Shown: positions 1 through 9,504, counted from the first letter of the stretch. The stretch is 64,000 bases of DNA from Chromatiaceae bacterium (GCA_016714645.1 JADKCI010000004.1:952575-1016574); one strand, 5' to 3'. Translations and numbers: made by a program. The notes: generated by a model not told the origin, from the letters alone.

Positions 1-40
1 GGTGGGGAAATGGCAAGCATTGAATGCCTTCCCCTGAATC

Positions 41-745
41 CTATAAGGGCGCCGTCTCGGTCCCTTCCTCGTAACGATAGCCGACCCCATAGACGGAGTG
101 GATCAGTTCCTGCTCCGGGGCCAGCTCCTCTAATTTGCGGCGCAGTTTCTTGACGTGGCTGTCGATGGTGCGATCCGAGACGACGCGGTGGTCTCGGTAG
201 ATGCGCTCCATGAGGCGCTCGCGGGAGAAAATGCGGCCGGGGGCGGCATGAAGGGTGGCGAGGAGGCTGAATTCCACCGCCGTGAGTTCGATGGCGCGCT
301 CCCGCCAGTGGACGCGCAGGGTGGCGGCGTCCAGGGTGAGGCGGCTGACCTCGCCGCCCGCCTTGGCGCCGGGGGTGGCGGCCTGGGTGCGGCGGAGAAC
401 GGCCTTGACCCGCGCCACCAACTCCCGGGGGCTGTAGGGTTTGCAGACATAGTCGTCGGCGCCCAGTTCCAGGCCAAGGAGGCGGTCGATTTCCTCGACG
501 CGGGCGGTGGTCATGATGATGGGGACCGGGCTGAAGGCGCGGAGGTCGCGGCACAAGTCCAGGCCATCATGGCCGGGTAGCATGAGGTCGAGAAGGACCA
601 GGGCGGGTTGATGGGCACGCACCCAGTCGGCCACGAGGGTGCCGTCGGCGAGGATCTGGGTGCCGTAGCCAGCGGCGGTGAGGTAATCGGCGACCAGGCG
701 GGCGAGGCGGTCCTCGTCCTCGACAATCAGAATTTGGTCGGTCAT
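41..745 (-). CDS. OmpR/PhoB-family response regulator, BaeR-like
   Basis: A 234-residue two-domain response regulator. The receiver domain (about residues 4-117) has the acidic pair E9/D10, the phospho-acceptor D53 in LLDLMLPG, the conserved T80 and K102 in CKPYSP. A winged-helix DNA-binding domain follows (about 133-228), ending in the usual VYGVGYRYE segment. The start overlaps the stop of the upstream sensor kinase by 4 bases, so the pair is translationally coupled and should act as one system. Similarity to BaeR (envelope stress) is recognised by eye from the receiver sequence; the signal sensed here is not known. Its stop lies near the left window edge. Confidence 0.93.
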   Translation of the reverse strand: MTDQILIVEDEDRLARLVADYLTAAGYGTQILADGTLVADWVRAHQPALVLLDLMLPGHDGLDLCRDLRAFSPVPIIMTTARVEEIDRLLGLELGADDYVCKPYSPRELVARVKAVLRRTQAATPGAKAGGEVSRLTLDAATLRVHWRERAIELTAVEFSLLATLHAAPGRIFSRERLMERIYRDHRVVSDRTIDSHVKKLRRKLEELAPEQELIHSVYGVGYRYEEGTETAPL

Positions 746-2247
746 GGAGTGGCACCTTGGAGGGGCAGGCGGAGACGAATCCAGAGACCGCCAAGGGGGG
801 AGGGTTGGGCGCTGATGTCCCCGCCATGAGCCTCGGCGATGTTACGGGCGATGGCAAGGCCGAGTCCGGCACCGCCCGTGTTGCGGCCGCGAGAGGCCTC
901 GACTCGGTACAGGCGGTCGAACAGCGGGTCCAGGGCGGCCTCGGGCACGCCGGGGGCCGTGTCCTGGAAGTCGATGTGCAACTCGCCGGGCAGGCGGGTG
1001 AGGAGGATGCGTAATTCGCCGGCGGGGTCGGTGTACTGGAGGCTGTTCTGCAGCAGGTTGCGGAAGAGTTGGGACAAACGGTGGCCGTCCGCCCATAGCA
1101 CCGGGGGTTCCGTCAGCGGGTTGTGGAGGCTGAGTCCCAGGCCGGCCGCGGCGAAGCGGGGGCGGAAGGCGTCCAGGTCCGCCGCCAGGATTTCCAGGAT
1201 ATCGGTATCTCCTTTGCGATAGCTGAGGGCGCCGAGGTCCGTCATCGATAGCTCATGCAGGTCATCCACCAGCCGGCCCAGGCGCAGGGTGTCGCCGTGG
1301 AGGGCCTCCAGGGTCCGGGGCCCCAGGGGACGCACGCCGTCCTGGGCGGCCTCGATCTCGGCGCGCAGCAGGGCCAGGGGGGTGCGCAGTTCGTGGGAGA
1401 TATCCGCCATCCAGCGCCGTCGCGCCTGCTCGTTGGCCTCCAGGGTCTGGGCCAGGGCGTTGAGGTCGCGGCCAAGTCGGCCCAGTTCATCATCCCCCTG
1501 GCTGGCGGCCCGGGCGGCATAGTCGCCGGAGGCCAGGCGCCGCGCCGTATCCTGGAAGCCGCGCACAGGCTTGGCCAGGCGATGGGCCAGGGGAAAGGTG
1601 AAGAGGGCCGAGAGCAGAACCATGGCGAGGGCGATGAGCAGCAGGGCCTGGCCCTGGCTTTCCTGGAACCGCAACTCGCCGGATTCGGGCAGGAAGGGGC
1701 CCTGGATCAGGGCTAGCTCGCCGATGCGCTCCTCGTCCAGCCGGAGGGGGAAGCGGGGCGTCCCGGGGAGCAATTCCGGCTGGGCCTGGATGGGGGTGCC
1801 GTCCTGGTCCAGCAGCATGAGGCGCATCTCCAGGGGCAGGGGTGGGCCATCGGGCTGACGCGCCCGCTCCACCGCCGGGGTGGGGGGCCAGATGCCGGGT
1901 TCTTCGAACCGATGTCGCATCATGCGTGCCTGGTGGCGCCGGGGGCCGCTGCGCGGGGCCCAGTCCTGGGGATTCTGGCCAACAGGATCCTCCGACCGGC
2001 CGAAGCCGGTGAGGATACCGATCCAGATGCCCTTGTCCGCGGTGATCTGTTGCCAACCGCCATCCAGGCCGTAGCGCTCGACCAGGCGTTCAACAATCTG
2101 CTCCAGTCGTTCCTGCTGGCGGCTTTCGGCCAGTTCCAGGAGTCCATTGTTGAAGGACCAGGCCATGAAGGCGTGCATGCCCGCTACCGCCAGGGAACTG
2201 GCGGTCAAGAGGGTCAGGAAGAGCTTGGTGCGGATGGAGAAGGTCAT
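742..2247 (-). CDS. Two-component sensor histidine kinase, BaeS-like
   Basis: A 501-residue membrane kinase paired with the adjacent OmpR-type regulator. Transmembrane helix 1 is at about residues 8-30, a periplasmic sensor region follows to about 200, helix 2 is at about 201-221, a HAMP linker follows, and the HisKA motif SHELRTPL carries phospho-acceptor H285. The ATPase domain has the N box (LLQNSLQYTDP) and a G box (GGAGLGLAIARNI). I chose the ATG at 2247 rather than the longer frame to 2331: the extra 28 residues overlap mobA and precede the natural start of the first helix. mobA ends 10 bases upstream, suggesting mobA-kinase-regulator co-transcription. Confidence 0.92.
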   Translation of the reverse strand: MTFSIRTKLFLTLLTASSLAVAGMHAFMAWSFNNGLLELAESRQQERLEQIVERLVERYGLDGGWQQITADKGIWIGILTGFGRSEDPVGQNPQDWAPRSGPRRHQARMMRHRFEEPGIWPPTPAVERARQPDGPPLPLEMRLMLLDQDGTPIQAQPELLPGTPRFPLRLDEERIGELALIQGPFLPESGELRFQESQGQALLLIALAMVLLSALFTFPLAHRLAKPVRGFQDTARRLASGDYAARAASQGDDELGRLGRDLNALAQTLEANEQARRRWMADISHELRTPLALLRAEIEAAQDGVRPLGPRTLEALHGDTLRLGRLVDDLHELSMTDLGALSYRKGDTDILEILAADLDAFRPRFAAAGLGLSLHNPLTEPPVLWADGHRLSQLFRNLLQNSLQYTDPAGELRILLTRLPGELHIDFQDTAPGVPEAALDPLFDRLYRVEASRGRNTGGAGLGLAIARNIAEAHGGDISAQPSPLGGLWIRLRLPLQGATP

Positions 2248-2257
2248 GGGGACAAGA

Positions 2258-2887
2258 TTATGGCTGGCCAGGGTGCAGCAAGTAAGGAAAGTTGGGCTGG
2301 GCCTCCAGCCATTGGGTGTCCTCGGGGGCATTGAGGTTGGCGAAGCCCAGGGGGCAGTCGCTGAAGTCCACCTGGGTCAGCCGATGCTGGGCCTGCCAGG
2401 TATCGAGGCGCCGCTCCCCGGCGGCCAGATAGCGTTGCAGACTGGGGGCGAGCGTCACGGGCAGCAGGGCATGGACCGGCTGGATCCGCTCGGCATCCCG
2501 GGCTACTGCGATCTCGGCATCCGTCAGGATCAGGGCCGCGGCCAGGCGTTGTGCAAGATCGGCGGGCGGATAGGGTCCATCGCAGGGCAGGGTCAGAATC
2601 CAGGGGGTCTCGGCGACCGCCATGGCGGTGGCGATGCCCGCCAGGGGACCTGGAAAGCCCGCGATCCGGTCCGCGACCAGGGGGTAGCCCAGGGCCGCGT
2701 AGGCCTCGGTATTGCGGTTGGCGTTAATGAGGATGCGCCCGACCTGGGGCCTCAGGGCCGCGATCACCCAGGCCACCAAGGGCCGTCCGCCGAAGGGGAT
2801 GAGGCCCTTGTCCTGGCCCCCCATGCGGCGTGCCCGGCCCCCGGCGAGGATGACGCCGGTGATGGTGTCGCGGGTCGGTTGTGCCAT
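2258..2887 (-). CDS. mobA: Molybdenum cofactor guanylyltransferase MobA
   Basis: A 209-residue MobA, which transfers GMP from GTP to molybdopterin-Mo to give the bis-MGD precursor used by DMSO-reductase family enzymes. The nucleotide-binding signature LAGGRARRMGGQDKGL starts near residue 14, and TLPCDGPYPP carries the metal-binding Asp of the family. The reading frame stays open to 2980, but the ATG at 2887 gives the normal MobA amino terminus and length (about 195-210 residues); the longer version would overlap the divergent gene start. The two-component genes follow 10 bases downstream on the same strand. Confidence 0.93.
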   Translation of the reverse strand: MAQPTRDTITGVILAGGRARRMGGQDKGLIPFGGRPLVAWVIAALRPQVGRILINANRNTEAYAALGYPLVADRIAGFPGPLAGIATAMAVAETPWILTLPCDGPYPPADLAQRLAAALILTDAEIAVARDAERIQPVHALLPVTLAPSLQRYLAAGERRLDTWQAQHRLTQVDFSDCPLGFANLNAPEDTQWLEAQPNFPYLLHPGQP

Positions 2888-2978
2888 GGCGGATGTTGGG
2901 GCCTGGTCAGCTTTTCGAGGGGTCGGTTTAGCGCCATCATGTGCATCCGGGGCGTCCACCGAGCGTGAAGGTATGAGC

Positions 2979-3722
2979 ATGGTAACTAAGAGTCCAAAGA
3001 TAAGTCTTGATGAAGGGTCGGCCTCCGGGAGGGGCGCCTGGGCTGTTCGCCCCTGGCTTGGACGGGTGCTGTTCGGACTCCTGGGGCTCCTGCTGGTGGC
3101 GGGGCTGCGGGGGTGGCTGACCGAGGCGGAGCGGGCGGGCGGCCAGGGGGACGCGACCCCGTCGGCGGCCGGCGCTCAACACTCCCCATCGCCACGGGGA
3201 GAGGGGGCTGCCCACTCGCCCGCCAACCTCGGCTCCCTGGCCCCCGTTCTGCCCAAGACCTCGAGCCCCCTGGCCGCGGGGGAGGGTGCGGCGGCGCGGG
3301 AGGAGCGGCTCCTGGTCTCCCGGTTGCGCCGTCAGGGCGTCCTGGCCGAGGGGGCCGAGAGCCTGACTCGCCAGGAGTTGGTGCTCTACCCGGAACTGCT
3401 GACGCGCATCGCCGACTCGTCCAACTGGATGCCGGAACTGATGAAGGCCAGCAGCTCCATCCTGCCCCGGGGCGATGGCGAGCCGACCCTGCTGTCCCTC
3501 GATCGGGTGGCGGCGGATTCCGTCCTTTGGGAGTTTGGCCTGCGGGAGGGGGATGTCATTGCCCTGATCGATGGCGAGATCCCGCGCTTCAGCCCGCCCC
3601 GGGCCCTGGATTACATCCGCAAGGCGGATGAGGTCATGGCCGCCCTGGACAAGGGGGAGCCGGCCTCCCTGACGGTTCTGCGTCATGGCCAGCCGCTCCA
3701 TCTGGTGTTCCGGCGCTGGTAG
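2979..3722 (+). CDS. Membrane-anchored protein with a PDZ-like C-terminal domain
   Basis: About 247 residues, not assigned to a named family. There is one predicted helix near residues 24-42 (VLFGLLGLLLVAGL), a low-complexity Ser/Pro/Gly linker, and a C-terminal region resembling a PDZ fold (FGLREGDVIALIDGE, then LTVLRHGQPLHLVF). This single-helix plus PDZ layout recalls the type II secretion protein GspC, but no other secretion gene is present, so that is only an analogy. The ATG at 2979 is preferred to the one at 2973 because GAAGG lies 7 bases upstream of it. It is divergent from mobA and convergent with the reductase gene that follows. Confidence 0.72.
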   Translation: MVTKSPKISLDEGSASGRGAWAVRPWLGRVLFGLLGLLLVAGLRGWLTEAERAGGQGDATPSAAGAQHSPSPRGEGAAHSPANLGSLAPVLPKTSSPLAAGEGAAAREERLLVSRLRRQGVLAEGAESLTRQELVLYPELLTRIADSSNWMPELMKASSSILPRGDGEPTLLSLDRVAADSVLWEFGLREGDVIALIDGEIPRFSPPRALDYIRKADEVMAALDKGEPASLTVLRHGQPLHLVFRRW

Positions 3723-3726
3723 CCGG

Positions 3727-4623
3727 CTAGGACCCTTCCTCTGGGGCCAGGCCGCTGACCTCCTCCTGCATCTGGTAAAGGGCGCTGGAGTCGAGTTCCC
3801 CCAGGCCGCGACCCAGGAGGGCATTGAGATATTGGGCCACGAGGGCCGTACCCGGGAGGGCGAGGCCAAGTTCGTGGGCGGCCTCCAGGACCAGGCGCAG
3901 ATCCTTCTGATGCAGGCGGGCCTTGAAGCCGGGATTGAAGTCGCGGTCGATCATGCGCTGGCCGTGAATCTCCAGGACCCGGCTGTTGGCGGAGCCGCCG
4001 AGGAGGGCGGCACGGACCTTGGCGGGGTCTACCCCGGAGGCGCGGGCCAGGAGCAGGGCCTCGCCGACCCCGGCCAGGGTGTTGGAGATGGCGATCTGGT
4101 TGCAGGACTTGCAGACCTGGCCCGCGCCATGGCCGCCGATGTGGACGATATTCCTGCCCAGGATCTCGAACAGGGGCCTGACCCGCGCGAAGACCGCCGC
4201 CTCGCCGCCGACCATGATGGAGAGGATGCCCTGGATGGCGCCGATCTCGCCCCCCGAGACGGGGGCATCGAGCATCTCCACCCCCTGTTCGCCCAGCCGC
4301 CGGGCCAGGGCGCGGGTGGCGGCGGGGGAGATGGTGCTCATGTCTACCACCACCAGACCCGGGCGGGCACCGGCGAGGACGCCCTGGTCTCCCAGTATCA
4401 CCTGCTCCACGTCCGCGGTATCCGCAACCAGGGTGAAGAGAATGTCCACCTGCCGCGCCACCTCGGCCGGGCTGGCGCAGGCGATGGCGCCGGCCGCGAC
4501 CAGGGGGGCCATGGACTCGGTACGGCGGGCGTGGACCTGGAGGGGATAGCCGGCCAGGCGCAAGTTCAGGGCCATGGGCCGGCCCATGATACCGAGGCCA
4601 ATGAAGCCTATCTTCGTCTGCAT
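3727..4623 (-). CDS. garR: 2-hydroxy-3-oxopropionate (tartronate semialdehyde) reductase
   Basis: A 298-residue beta-hydroxyacid dehydrogenase, an NAD(P)H enzyme reducing tartronate semialdehyde to glycerate. The Rossmann motif GFIGLGIMGRPMALNL is at residues 6-21, the substrate motif DAPVSGGEIGA is near 119, and the catalytic lysine lies in GAGQVCKSCNQ near 171. Family members act on related 3-hydroxyacids, so GarR or GlxR is the closest name rather than a proven substrate. The YcgL gene ends 10 bases upstream on the same strand. A link to glycolate or glycerate salvage would suit an autotroph, but no other gene of that pathway is nearby. Confidence 0.88.
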   Translation of the reverse strand: MQTKIGFIGLGIMGRPMALNLRLAGYPLQVHARRTESMAPLVAAGAIACASPAEVARQVDILFTLVADTADVEQVILGDQGVLAGARPGLVVVDMSTISPAATRALARRLGEQGVEMLDAPVSGGEIGAIQGILSIMVGGEAAVFARVRPLFEILGRNIVHIGGHGAGQVCKSCNQIAISNTLAGVGEALLLARASGVDPAKVRAALLGGSANSRVLEIHGQRMIDRDFNPGFKARLHQKDLRLVLEAAHELGLALPGTALVAQYLNALLGRGLGELDSSALYQMQEEVSGLAPEEGS

Positions 4624-4633
4624 GGGCGGATCC

Positions 4634-4924
4634 TCAGTGCAGGGTGCTCTGGTGGAAGGAGGGCAGAAAATCCGGGCGGATCTCCGGTGGCATCTGGAGA
4701 TGGAAGCCCTGGGTGTCCAGGTTGGTCATGACCTTGACCACGTCCTCCCGCGCCAACTGGCGTGCCGGGTGGAGGTCCAACTCCATCACGAAGACCGGTG
4801 GACCGAAACGGTCCAGCAGGGCCTGTGGCAGGGCCGCGAAGCCCTCCTTGGCGCTCAGGTAGAGGTACATCTCTTCCTTGCGGGGGCTCTTGTAAATCCA
4901 GCAGGGGCGGGGTTCCTGGCTCAT
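4634..4924 (-). CDS. YcgL-domain protein
   Basis: A 96-residue protein of the YcgL (DUF709) family, recognised by the amino-terminal CWIYKSPRKEEMYLYL and the LPQALLDRFGPPVFVMEL segment. The family is small, cytoplasmic and of unproven function, and in many gammaproteobacteria lies near the RNase D gene; here it precedes a reductase gene instead. The second ATG at 4924 (MSQEPRPC) is preferred to that at 4930, which adds only two residues. Confidence 0.85.
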   Translation of the reverse strand: MSQEPRPCWIYKSPRKEEMYLYLSAKEGFAALPQALLDRFGPPVFVMELDLHPARQLAREDVVKVMTNLDTQGFHLQMPPEIRPDFLPSFHQSTLH

Positions 4925-5000
4925 GCGCATGGGGCCTCGGTGGTTCGGGGGTCGGGGGCGCTACTGTACCTCTTCAGCCCCCGGCCGAACCAATCCGGGT

Positions 5001-7676
5001 TCAGGCGCCGTGCCGTGGCCGCGCCCAGCGTCGCACGGCGTACTTGCGGGTCTCTTCCAGGAGGCCAAAGGCCAGGGCCAGGAGGGCGATCAGTCCCCAG
5101 AGGCCCGGCTCGAAGGCCTGGGTGCCAAACATCCAGTTACCGGGGGCCGTGAAAATGATGAGGATCAAGAGGCCCAACTCAACCGCCAGGCCCAGGAGCA
5201 GGAGGCGATTCCCGAAGGGGGGCAGGGACCAGGCGGCGTTACGGGGGTGGCGGCAGATGAAGACATTGACGATCTGAGCGGCGACGATGGCCGCCAGACA
5301 GGCGGTGGTGGCCTGCAAATAGAGGGGATCCCGAGGGTCGAGGGGGGTGCCGTAGCTCCAGTCACCCAGGTGCAGGACGAAGAAAAAGGCCACCAAGGCC
5401 GCGATCGCCTGGAGCGGTCCCAGCCAGAGGTAAGCCCTTGCCACCAGCGACCAGGAGAGCAGCCGCTCCTGGGCCGGTCGGGGTGGCTGGCGCATGACGC
5501 CGGGGTCCGGTCGTTCGGCCCCCAGGGCCAGGGCGGGAAACATGTCGGTGCCCAGATCCACGGCCAGGATCTGGATGATGGTCAGGGGCAGGGGCACCCG
5601 CAGCAGTACGTAAACAAGGAAAGGCGCCAGCTCCGGGATATTTGAGGTCAGGATGTAGGTCAGGAACTTGCGGATGTTGTCGAAGACGGCGCGGCCTTCC
5701 TCGATGGCATTGACGATACTGGCGAAATTGTCGTCCAGCAGGATCATGTCCGCCGCTGATTTGGCCACGTCCGTGCCGGACAGCCCCATGGCAATGCCGA
5801 TGTGGGCGGATTTGAGGGCCGGGGCGTCGTTCACGCCATCCCCGGTAACCGCGACGATCTCGCCCTTACGCTTGAGGGCATTGACGATCAGCATCTTTTG
5901 CTCGGCGGTGACGCGGGCGAAGAGGATCTCGGGGCTGTCGAGGGCGGTTTGAAGTTGCGCCTTGGTCAGGCGGCGCAGGGATTCACCCAGAATGACGCGC
6001 GGGCGTTCCCCCTGGACGAGGCCGATCTCGCGGGCGATCGCCTGGGCGGTGTGGGGGTGGTCGCCGGTGACCATGATGACCTTGATGCCCGCCGAGCGGC
6101 AACGGGCGATGGCCTCGGGCACCTCGGGCCGGGGGGGGTCGTAAAGGCCGATCAGGCCGGACAACACCAACCCCTCTTCCCGGGGCTTGGCGTCGGCCTC
6201 CAGCCGCCGCCAGGCACAGGCCAGGACGCGCAGGCCGGCATCGGCCATACCCTGTTGGGCCTGGACGATGGCGTGGTGGTCCTGCCTATCAAAGGGCTCG
6301 GTGCCACCGTCCGTTTCGATCTCCGCGCACAGGGGCATGACAGCCTCCGGCGCCCCCTTGCAGTAGAGCCAGCGCTCCCCGCCCTGGGTGACGATGACCG
6401 ACATGCGGCGGCGTTCGCTGTCGAAGGGCAGCTCACCCCTGGGAGTCATGTCGGCAAAGCTCCTGGTCTGGCTAGCGAATTCAACCAGGGCCAATTCCAT
6501 CGGATCACCGAGCCAGACCGGCTGGCCCGCCCGGGTGCCCTGTTTCAGGCTGTGACAGACGGACAGGTTGCGCAGTAGCCGGGTGGCCCCTGGCTCGTCC
6601 AAGGGCAGGGGGCCCTCCCGCAGCCGGCCCTGACAGTAAGTCCGCCTTACCGCCATGCGGTTTTGGGTCAGGGTTCCCGTCTTGTCACTACAGATCACGG
6701 TCGTGGCCCCCAGGGTCTCGACCGCCGGCAGGTGGCGGATCAGGGCCTGACGCTTGGCCATGCGCTGGGTGGCCATGGCCAGGGACAGGGTCACGGTGGG
6801 CAGCAGGCCCTCGGGGACGTTGGCGACGATGATACCAATGGCGAACATGAGGTTGGCCCAAAAGGGCAGGCCCAGGAAGAGGCCGATCAGGAAAAACAGC
6901 AGTCCCAGCCCGGTGGCAAAGACCGCGACCAGCCGCGAGAGCCGGGCGATCTCTTGTTGCAGGTGGGAGGGCGCGCTCTCGGCGGTCTGGGTCAGGTGGG
7001 CGATCTGGCCAAATTCGGTGTGCATGCCGGTGGCAAAGACGAGGGCCCGGCCCTCGCCAGCGACCAGGGAGGTCCCGGCCAGCAGCAGGTTGCGGGTCTC
7101 CAGGGTGGTCTTGCCTGCGGGGCAGTCTTCGGCATTCTTGACCTTGGGTAGGGACTCACCCGTGAGGGTGGCGGTATTGACGCGGATCTCGGCGCTGGCG
7201 ATCAGGCGGCAATCGGCGGGCACATTGTCGCCAGCCTCCAGCAGGATGATGTCGCCGGGCACCAGGAACTCCACCGGGAGGGTCGTCAACTGGCCGTCGC
7301 GCACCACCTTGGCGGTCTGGGGTAGCAGTTTGCGCAGGGCGTCGATGGCGCGCTGGGCGCGATATTCCTGCCAGTAGGAGAAGCTGCCGTTGATCAGAAT
7401 GACGGCGAGGATGGCGATGCCAAGCTGCCACATCCCCGCGCCCGGGTCGCGGGACTCGGCAAAAAAAGCGAGGCCGGCGGCCACCCAGAGGATGATGGCG
7501 AAGAAGTGGGTGAACTCCCGCAGCAGGCGCCGCCATTCCGGCTCGGCCCCGATGGCCAGGATGCGGTTTTCGCCATACTCCCGCAGCCGCCGCTCGGCCT
7601 CGCTGGCCGTCAGCCCGGTTTCGGCGGTGCCCAGGCTTTGCAGGGCCGCGGGGATGTCAAGATTAGCCAGGTGCAT
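5001..7676 (-). CDS. P2-type cation-transporting ATPase, Na,K-ATPase-like
   Basis: An 891-residue P-type ATPase. In order: an amino-terminal cation ATPase domain, actuator motif TGES (172-175), helix 4 motif VPEGLL (287-292), phosphorylation motif DKTGTLT with D331, nucleotide domain, hinge GDGVNDAP and six C-terminal helices. Helix 5-6 residues (NIPELAPF, then DLGTDMFPA) and helix 4 (VPEGLLPTVT) match the type 2C sodium/potassium pump pattern more closely than SERCA-type calcium pumps, including the acidic residues at the equivalents of E327, E779, D804 and D808. Transport of Na+, K+ or H+ is therefore inferred, not shown. There is no beta subunit gene nearby. It stands alone, separated by about 190 bases from the next gene on the same strand. 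Confidence 0.9.
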   Translation of the reverse strand: MHLANLDIPAALQSLGTAETGLTASEAERRLREYGENRILAIGAEPEWRRLLREFTHFFAIILWVAAGLAFFAESRDPGAGMWQLGIAILAVILINGSFSYWQEYRAQRAIDALRKLLPQTAKVVRDGQLTTLPVEFLVPGDIILLEAGDNVPADCRLIASAEIRVNTATLTGESLPKVKNAEDCPAGKTTLETRNLLLAGTSLVAGEGRALVFATGMHTEFGQIAHLTQTAESAPSHLQQEIARLSRLVAVFATGLGLLFFLIGLFLGLPFWANLMFAIGIIVANVPEGLLPTVTLSLAMATQRMAKRQALIRHLPAVETLGATTVICSDKTGTLTQNRMAVRRTYCQGRLREGPLPLDEPGATRLLRNLSVCHSLKQGTRAGQPVWLGDPMELALVEFASQTRSFADMTPRGELPFDSERRRMSVIVTQGGERWLYCKGAPEAVMPLCAEIETDGGTEPFDRQDHHAIVQAQQGMADAGLRVLACAWRRLEADAKPREEGLVLSGLIGLYDPPRPEVPEAIARCRSAGIKVIMVTGDHPHTAQAIAREIGLVQGERPRVILGESLRRLTKAQLQTALDSPEILFARVTAEQKMLIVNALKRKGEIVAVTGDGVNDAPALKSAHIGIAMGLSGTDVAKSAADMILLDDNFASIVNAIEEGRAVFDNIRKFLTYILTSNIPELAPFLVYVLLRVPLPLTIIQILAVDLGTDMFPALALGAERPDPGVMRQPPRPAQERLLSWSLVARAYLWLGPLQAIAALVAFFFVLHLGDWSYGTPLDPRDPLYLQATTACLAAIVAAQIVNVFICRHPRNAAWSLPPFGNRLLLLGLAVELGLLILIIFTAPGNWMFGTQAFEPGLWGLIALLALAFGLLEETRKYAVRRWARPRHGA

Positions 7677-7864
7677 GCCGTCAGCTTAGGCCAGGATGCC
7701 CCCTTTTCCTAGGCGTGGCCTGGCGGGTCGCCGCCCTGGGAAGGGGCGGTTTCGTGACCGGTATCAGGCTGGAGAGCCGCGGCGCCCACCCCAAGGGGCA
7801 GGCGCCGGCGGTTTGAGCCATCAGGCCATCCCTGCCCCTGGCCGAGATGGCGGGAGGCCTGGCC

Positions 7865-9226
7865 TTACACCCCCGAGGGCAGGCCCGCCAGGGCCATGGC
7901 GACCTCGGCCTCGTCATACACCAGGTCCTGAAGTTTGCCGTTCAGGTAATCGGTGTAGGCCTGCATGTCGAAGTGACCATGGCCGCAGAGGTTGAAGAGG
8001 ATGGTCTTGGCCTCGCCGGACTCCCGGCACTTCTCGGCCTCGTGGATGGCGGCGCGCACCGCATGGTTAGCCTCGGGCGCCGGGATGATGCCCTCGGACT
8101 TGGCGAACTGGAGCCCGGCGGCGAAGCACTCCAACTGGTTGTAGGAGCGCGGCGCTATGTAGCCCAGCTTGGCCAGATGGCTGATCTGGGGGGCCATGCC
8201 GTGGTAGCGCAGCCCGCCCGCGTGGAAGCCCGGTGGGACAAAGCTGGAACCGAGGGTGAACATCTTGCACAGGGGTGTCAGGTGGGCGGTATCGCCAAAG
8301 TCATAGGCGAAGAGGCCCTTGGTCAGGGTCGGGCAGGCGGAGGGCTCCACGGCGATAAACTCGATGTTGCCGCCTTCGCGCAGTTGCTTGCCCAGGAAGG
8401 GGAAGGCCAGCCCCGCGAAGTTACTGCCGCCGCCGGTGCAGCCGATGACCATGTCCGGCCAGTCACCGGCCATCGCCAGTTGCTGCATAGACTCCAGGCC
8501 GGTGACGGTCTGGTGCAGCAGGACGTGATTGAGGACACTGCCCAGGGCGTACTTGGTGTCGTCCCGCTGGGCGGCCATCTCCACCGCCTCGCTGATGGCG
8601 ATGCCGAGGCTGCCGGTGCTGTCCGGGTGCTCGGCCAGGATGGCCCGCCCCGAGGCGGTGGTGTCCGATGGACTGGCGATGCACTGGGCGCCGAAGGCCT
8701 CCATGAAGGCGCGCCGGTATGGCTTTTGGTGATAGCTCACCTTAACCATGTACACCACGATCTCCAGTCCGAAGAAGGAGCCGGCGAGGGCCAGCGAGGA
8801 ACCCCATTGGCCGGCGCCCGTCTCGGTGGTGATGCGCTTGACCCCTTCCTCCTTGTTATAGAAGGCCTGGGGGATGGCGGTGTTGGGCTTATGACTGCCG
8901 GCGGGGCTGACCCCTTCGTATTTGTAATAAATCTTGGCCGGGGTGTTGAGGGCCTTTTCCAGGCGGCGCGCCCGGAAGAGGGGCGAGGGGCGCCACTGAC
9001 GATAGACCTCCCGCACCGGACCGGGGATTTCGATCTCCCGCTCGGCACTCATCTCCTGCTCGATGACGGCGCGCGGAAAAATGGCCGCCAGATCGTCGGG
9101 GGTGATGGGTTGCTTGGTGCCCGGGTGCAGCACCGGGTCCAGGGGGACCGGCAGGTCGGCGTTGATGTTGTACCAGGACCTGGGGATGTCCTGCTCATTA
9201 AGCAGGTATTTGACGTTGTCGGACAT
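7865..9226 (-). CDS. TrpB2-type tryptophan synthase beta chain-like protein
   Basis: A 453-residue PLP-dependent enzyme of fold type II. The PLP lysine is K113 in SPAGSHKPNTA, and a glycine-rich phosphate loop GCTGGGSNF lies near residue 245. The length and amino-terminal extension fit TrpB2, a stand-alone paralogue of TrpB that condenses serine and indole without the alpha chain. No trpA or other trp gene is adjacent. The ATG at 9226 gives a TrpB2-like start (MSDNVKYLLNEQDIP); the frame stays open to 9451 but that extension is unrelated and would fill the promoter region. It is divergent from ppk2. Confidence 0.88.
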   Translation of the reverse strand: MSDNVKYLLNEQDIPRSWYNINADLPVPLDPVLHPGTKQPITPDDLAAIFPRAVIEQEMSAEREIEIPGPVREVYRQWRPSPLFRARRLEKALNTPAKIYYKYEGVSPAGSHKPNTAIPQAFYNKEEGVKRITTETGAGQWGSSLALAGSFFGLEIVVYMVKVSYHQKPYRRAFMEAFGAQCIASPSDTTASGRAILAEHPDSTGSLGIAISEAVEMAAQRDDTKYALGSVLNHVLLHQTVTGLESMQQLAMAGDWPDMVIGCTGGGSNFAGLAFPFLGKQLREGGNIEFIAVEPSACPTLTKGLFAYDFGDTAHLTPLCKMFTLGSSFVPPGFHAGGLRYHGMAPQISHLAKLGYIAPRSYNQLECFAAGLQFAKSEGIIPAPEANHAVRAAIHEAEKCRESGEAKTILFNLCGHGHFDMQAYTDYLNGKLQDLVYDEAEVAMALAGLPSGV

Positions 9227-9504
9227 GGACGGCCGGGACCTCTCCGTTAGGGCTGCGATCTTGATCGCGATGGGGATCGCGAGGGTGATGCCCGAGCAGG
9301 GCACGGGACCGGCGTAGTTTGCCAGTTTCCGGGCCGGGCATAAATGGTAGTTTGACATTCCGCTCCGGTGCCGGGCTTCGTTCCCTGTCCCGGGTCGGGC
9401 GCGTCCGGCTCCCGAGACGCAAATGTTTCGGGAAGGGGCTGCCCGAGGCATGTTAAAATATATCCTTTCACCGGGTGCGCTATTAAAACCACGAGGTAAT
9501 CGTC

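Noticed and set aside
7677..7864. Possible small genes between the ATPase and TrpB2 genes
   Set aside because: The short frames are shadows or too short, with no start signal; the stretch appears to be plain intergenic DNA.
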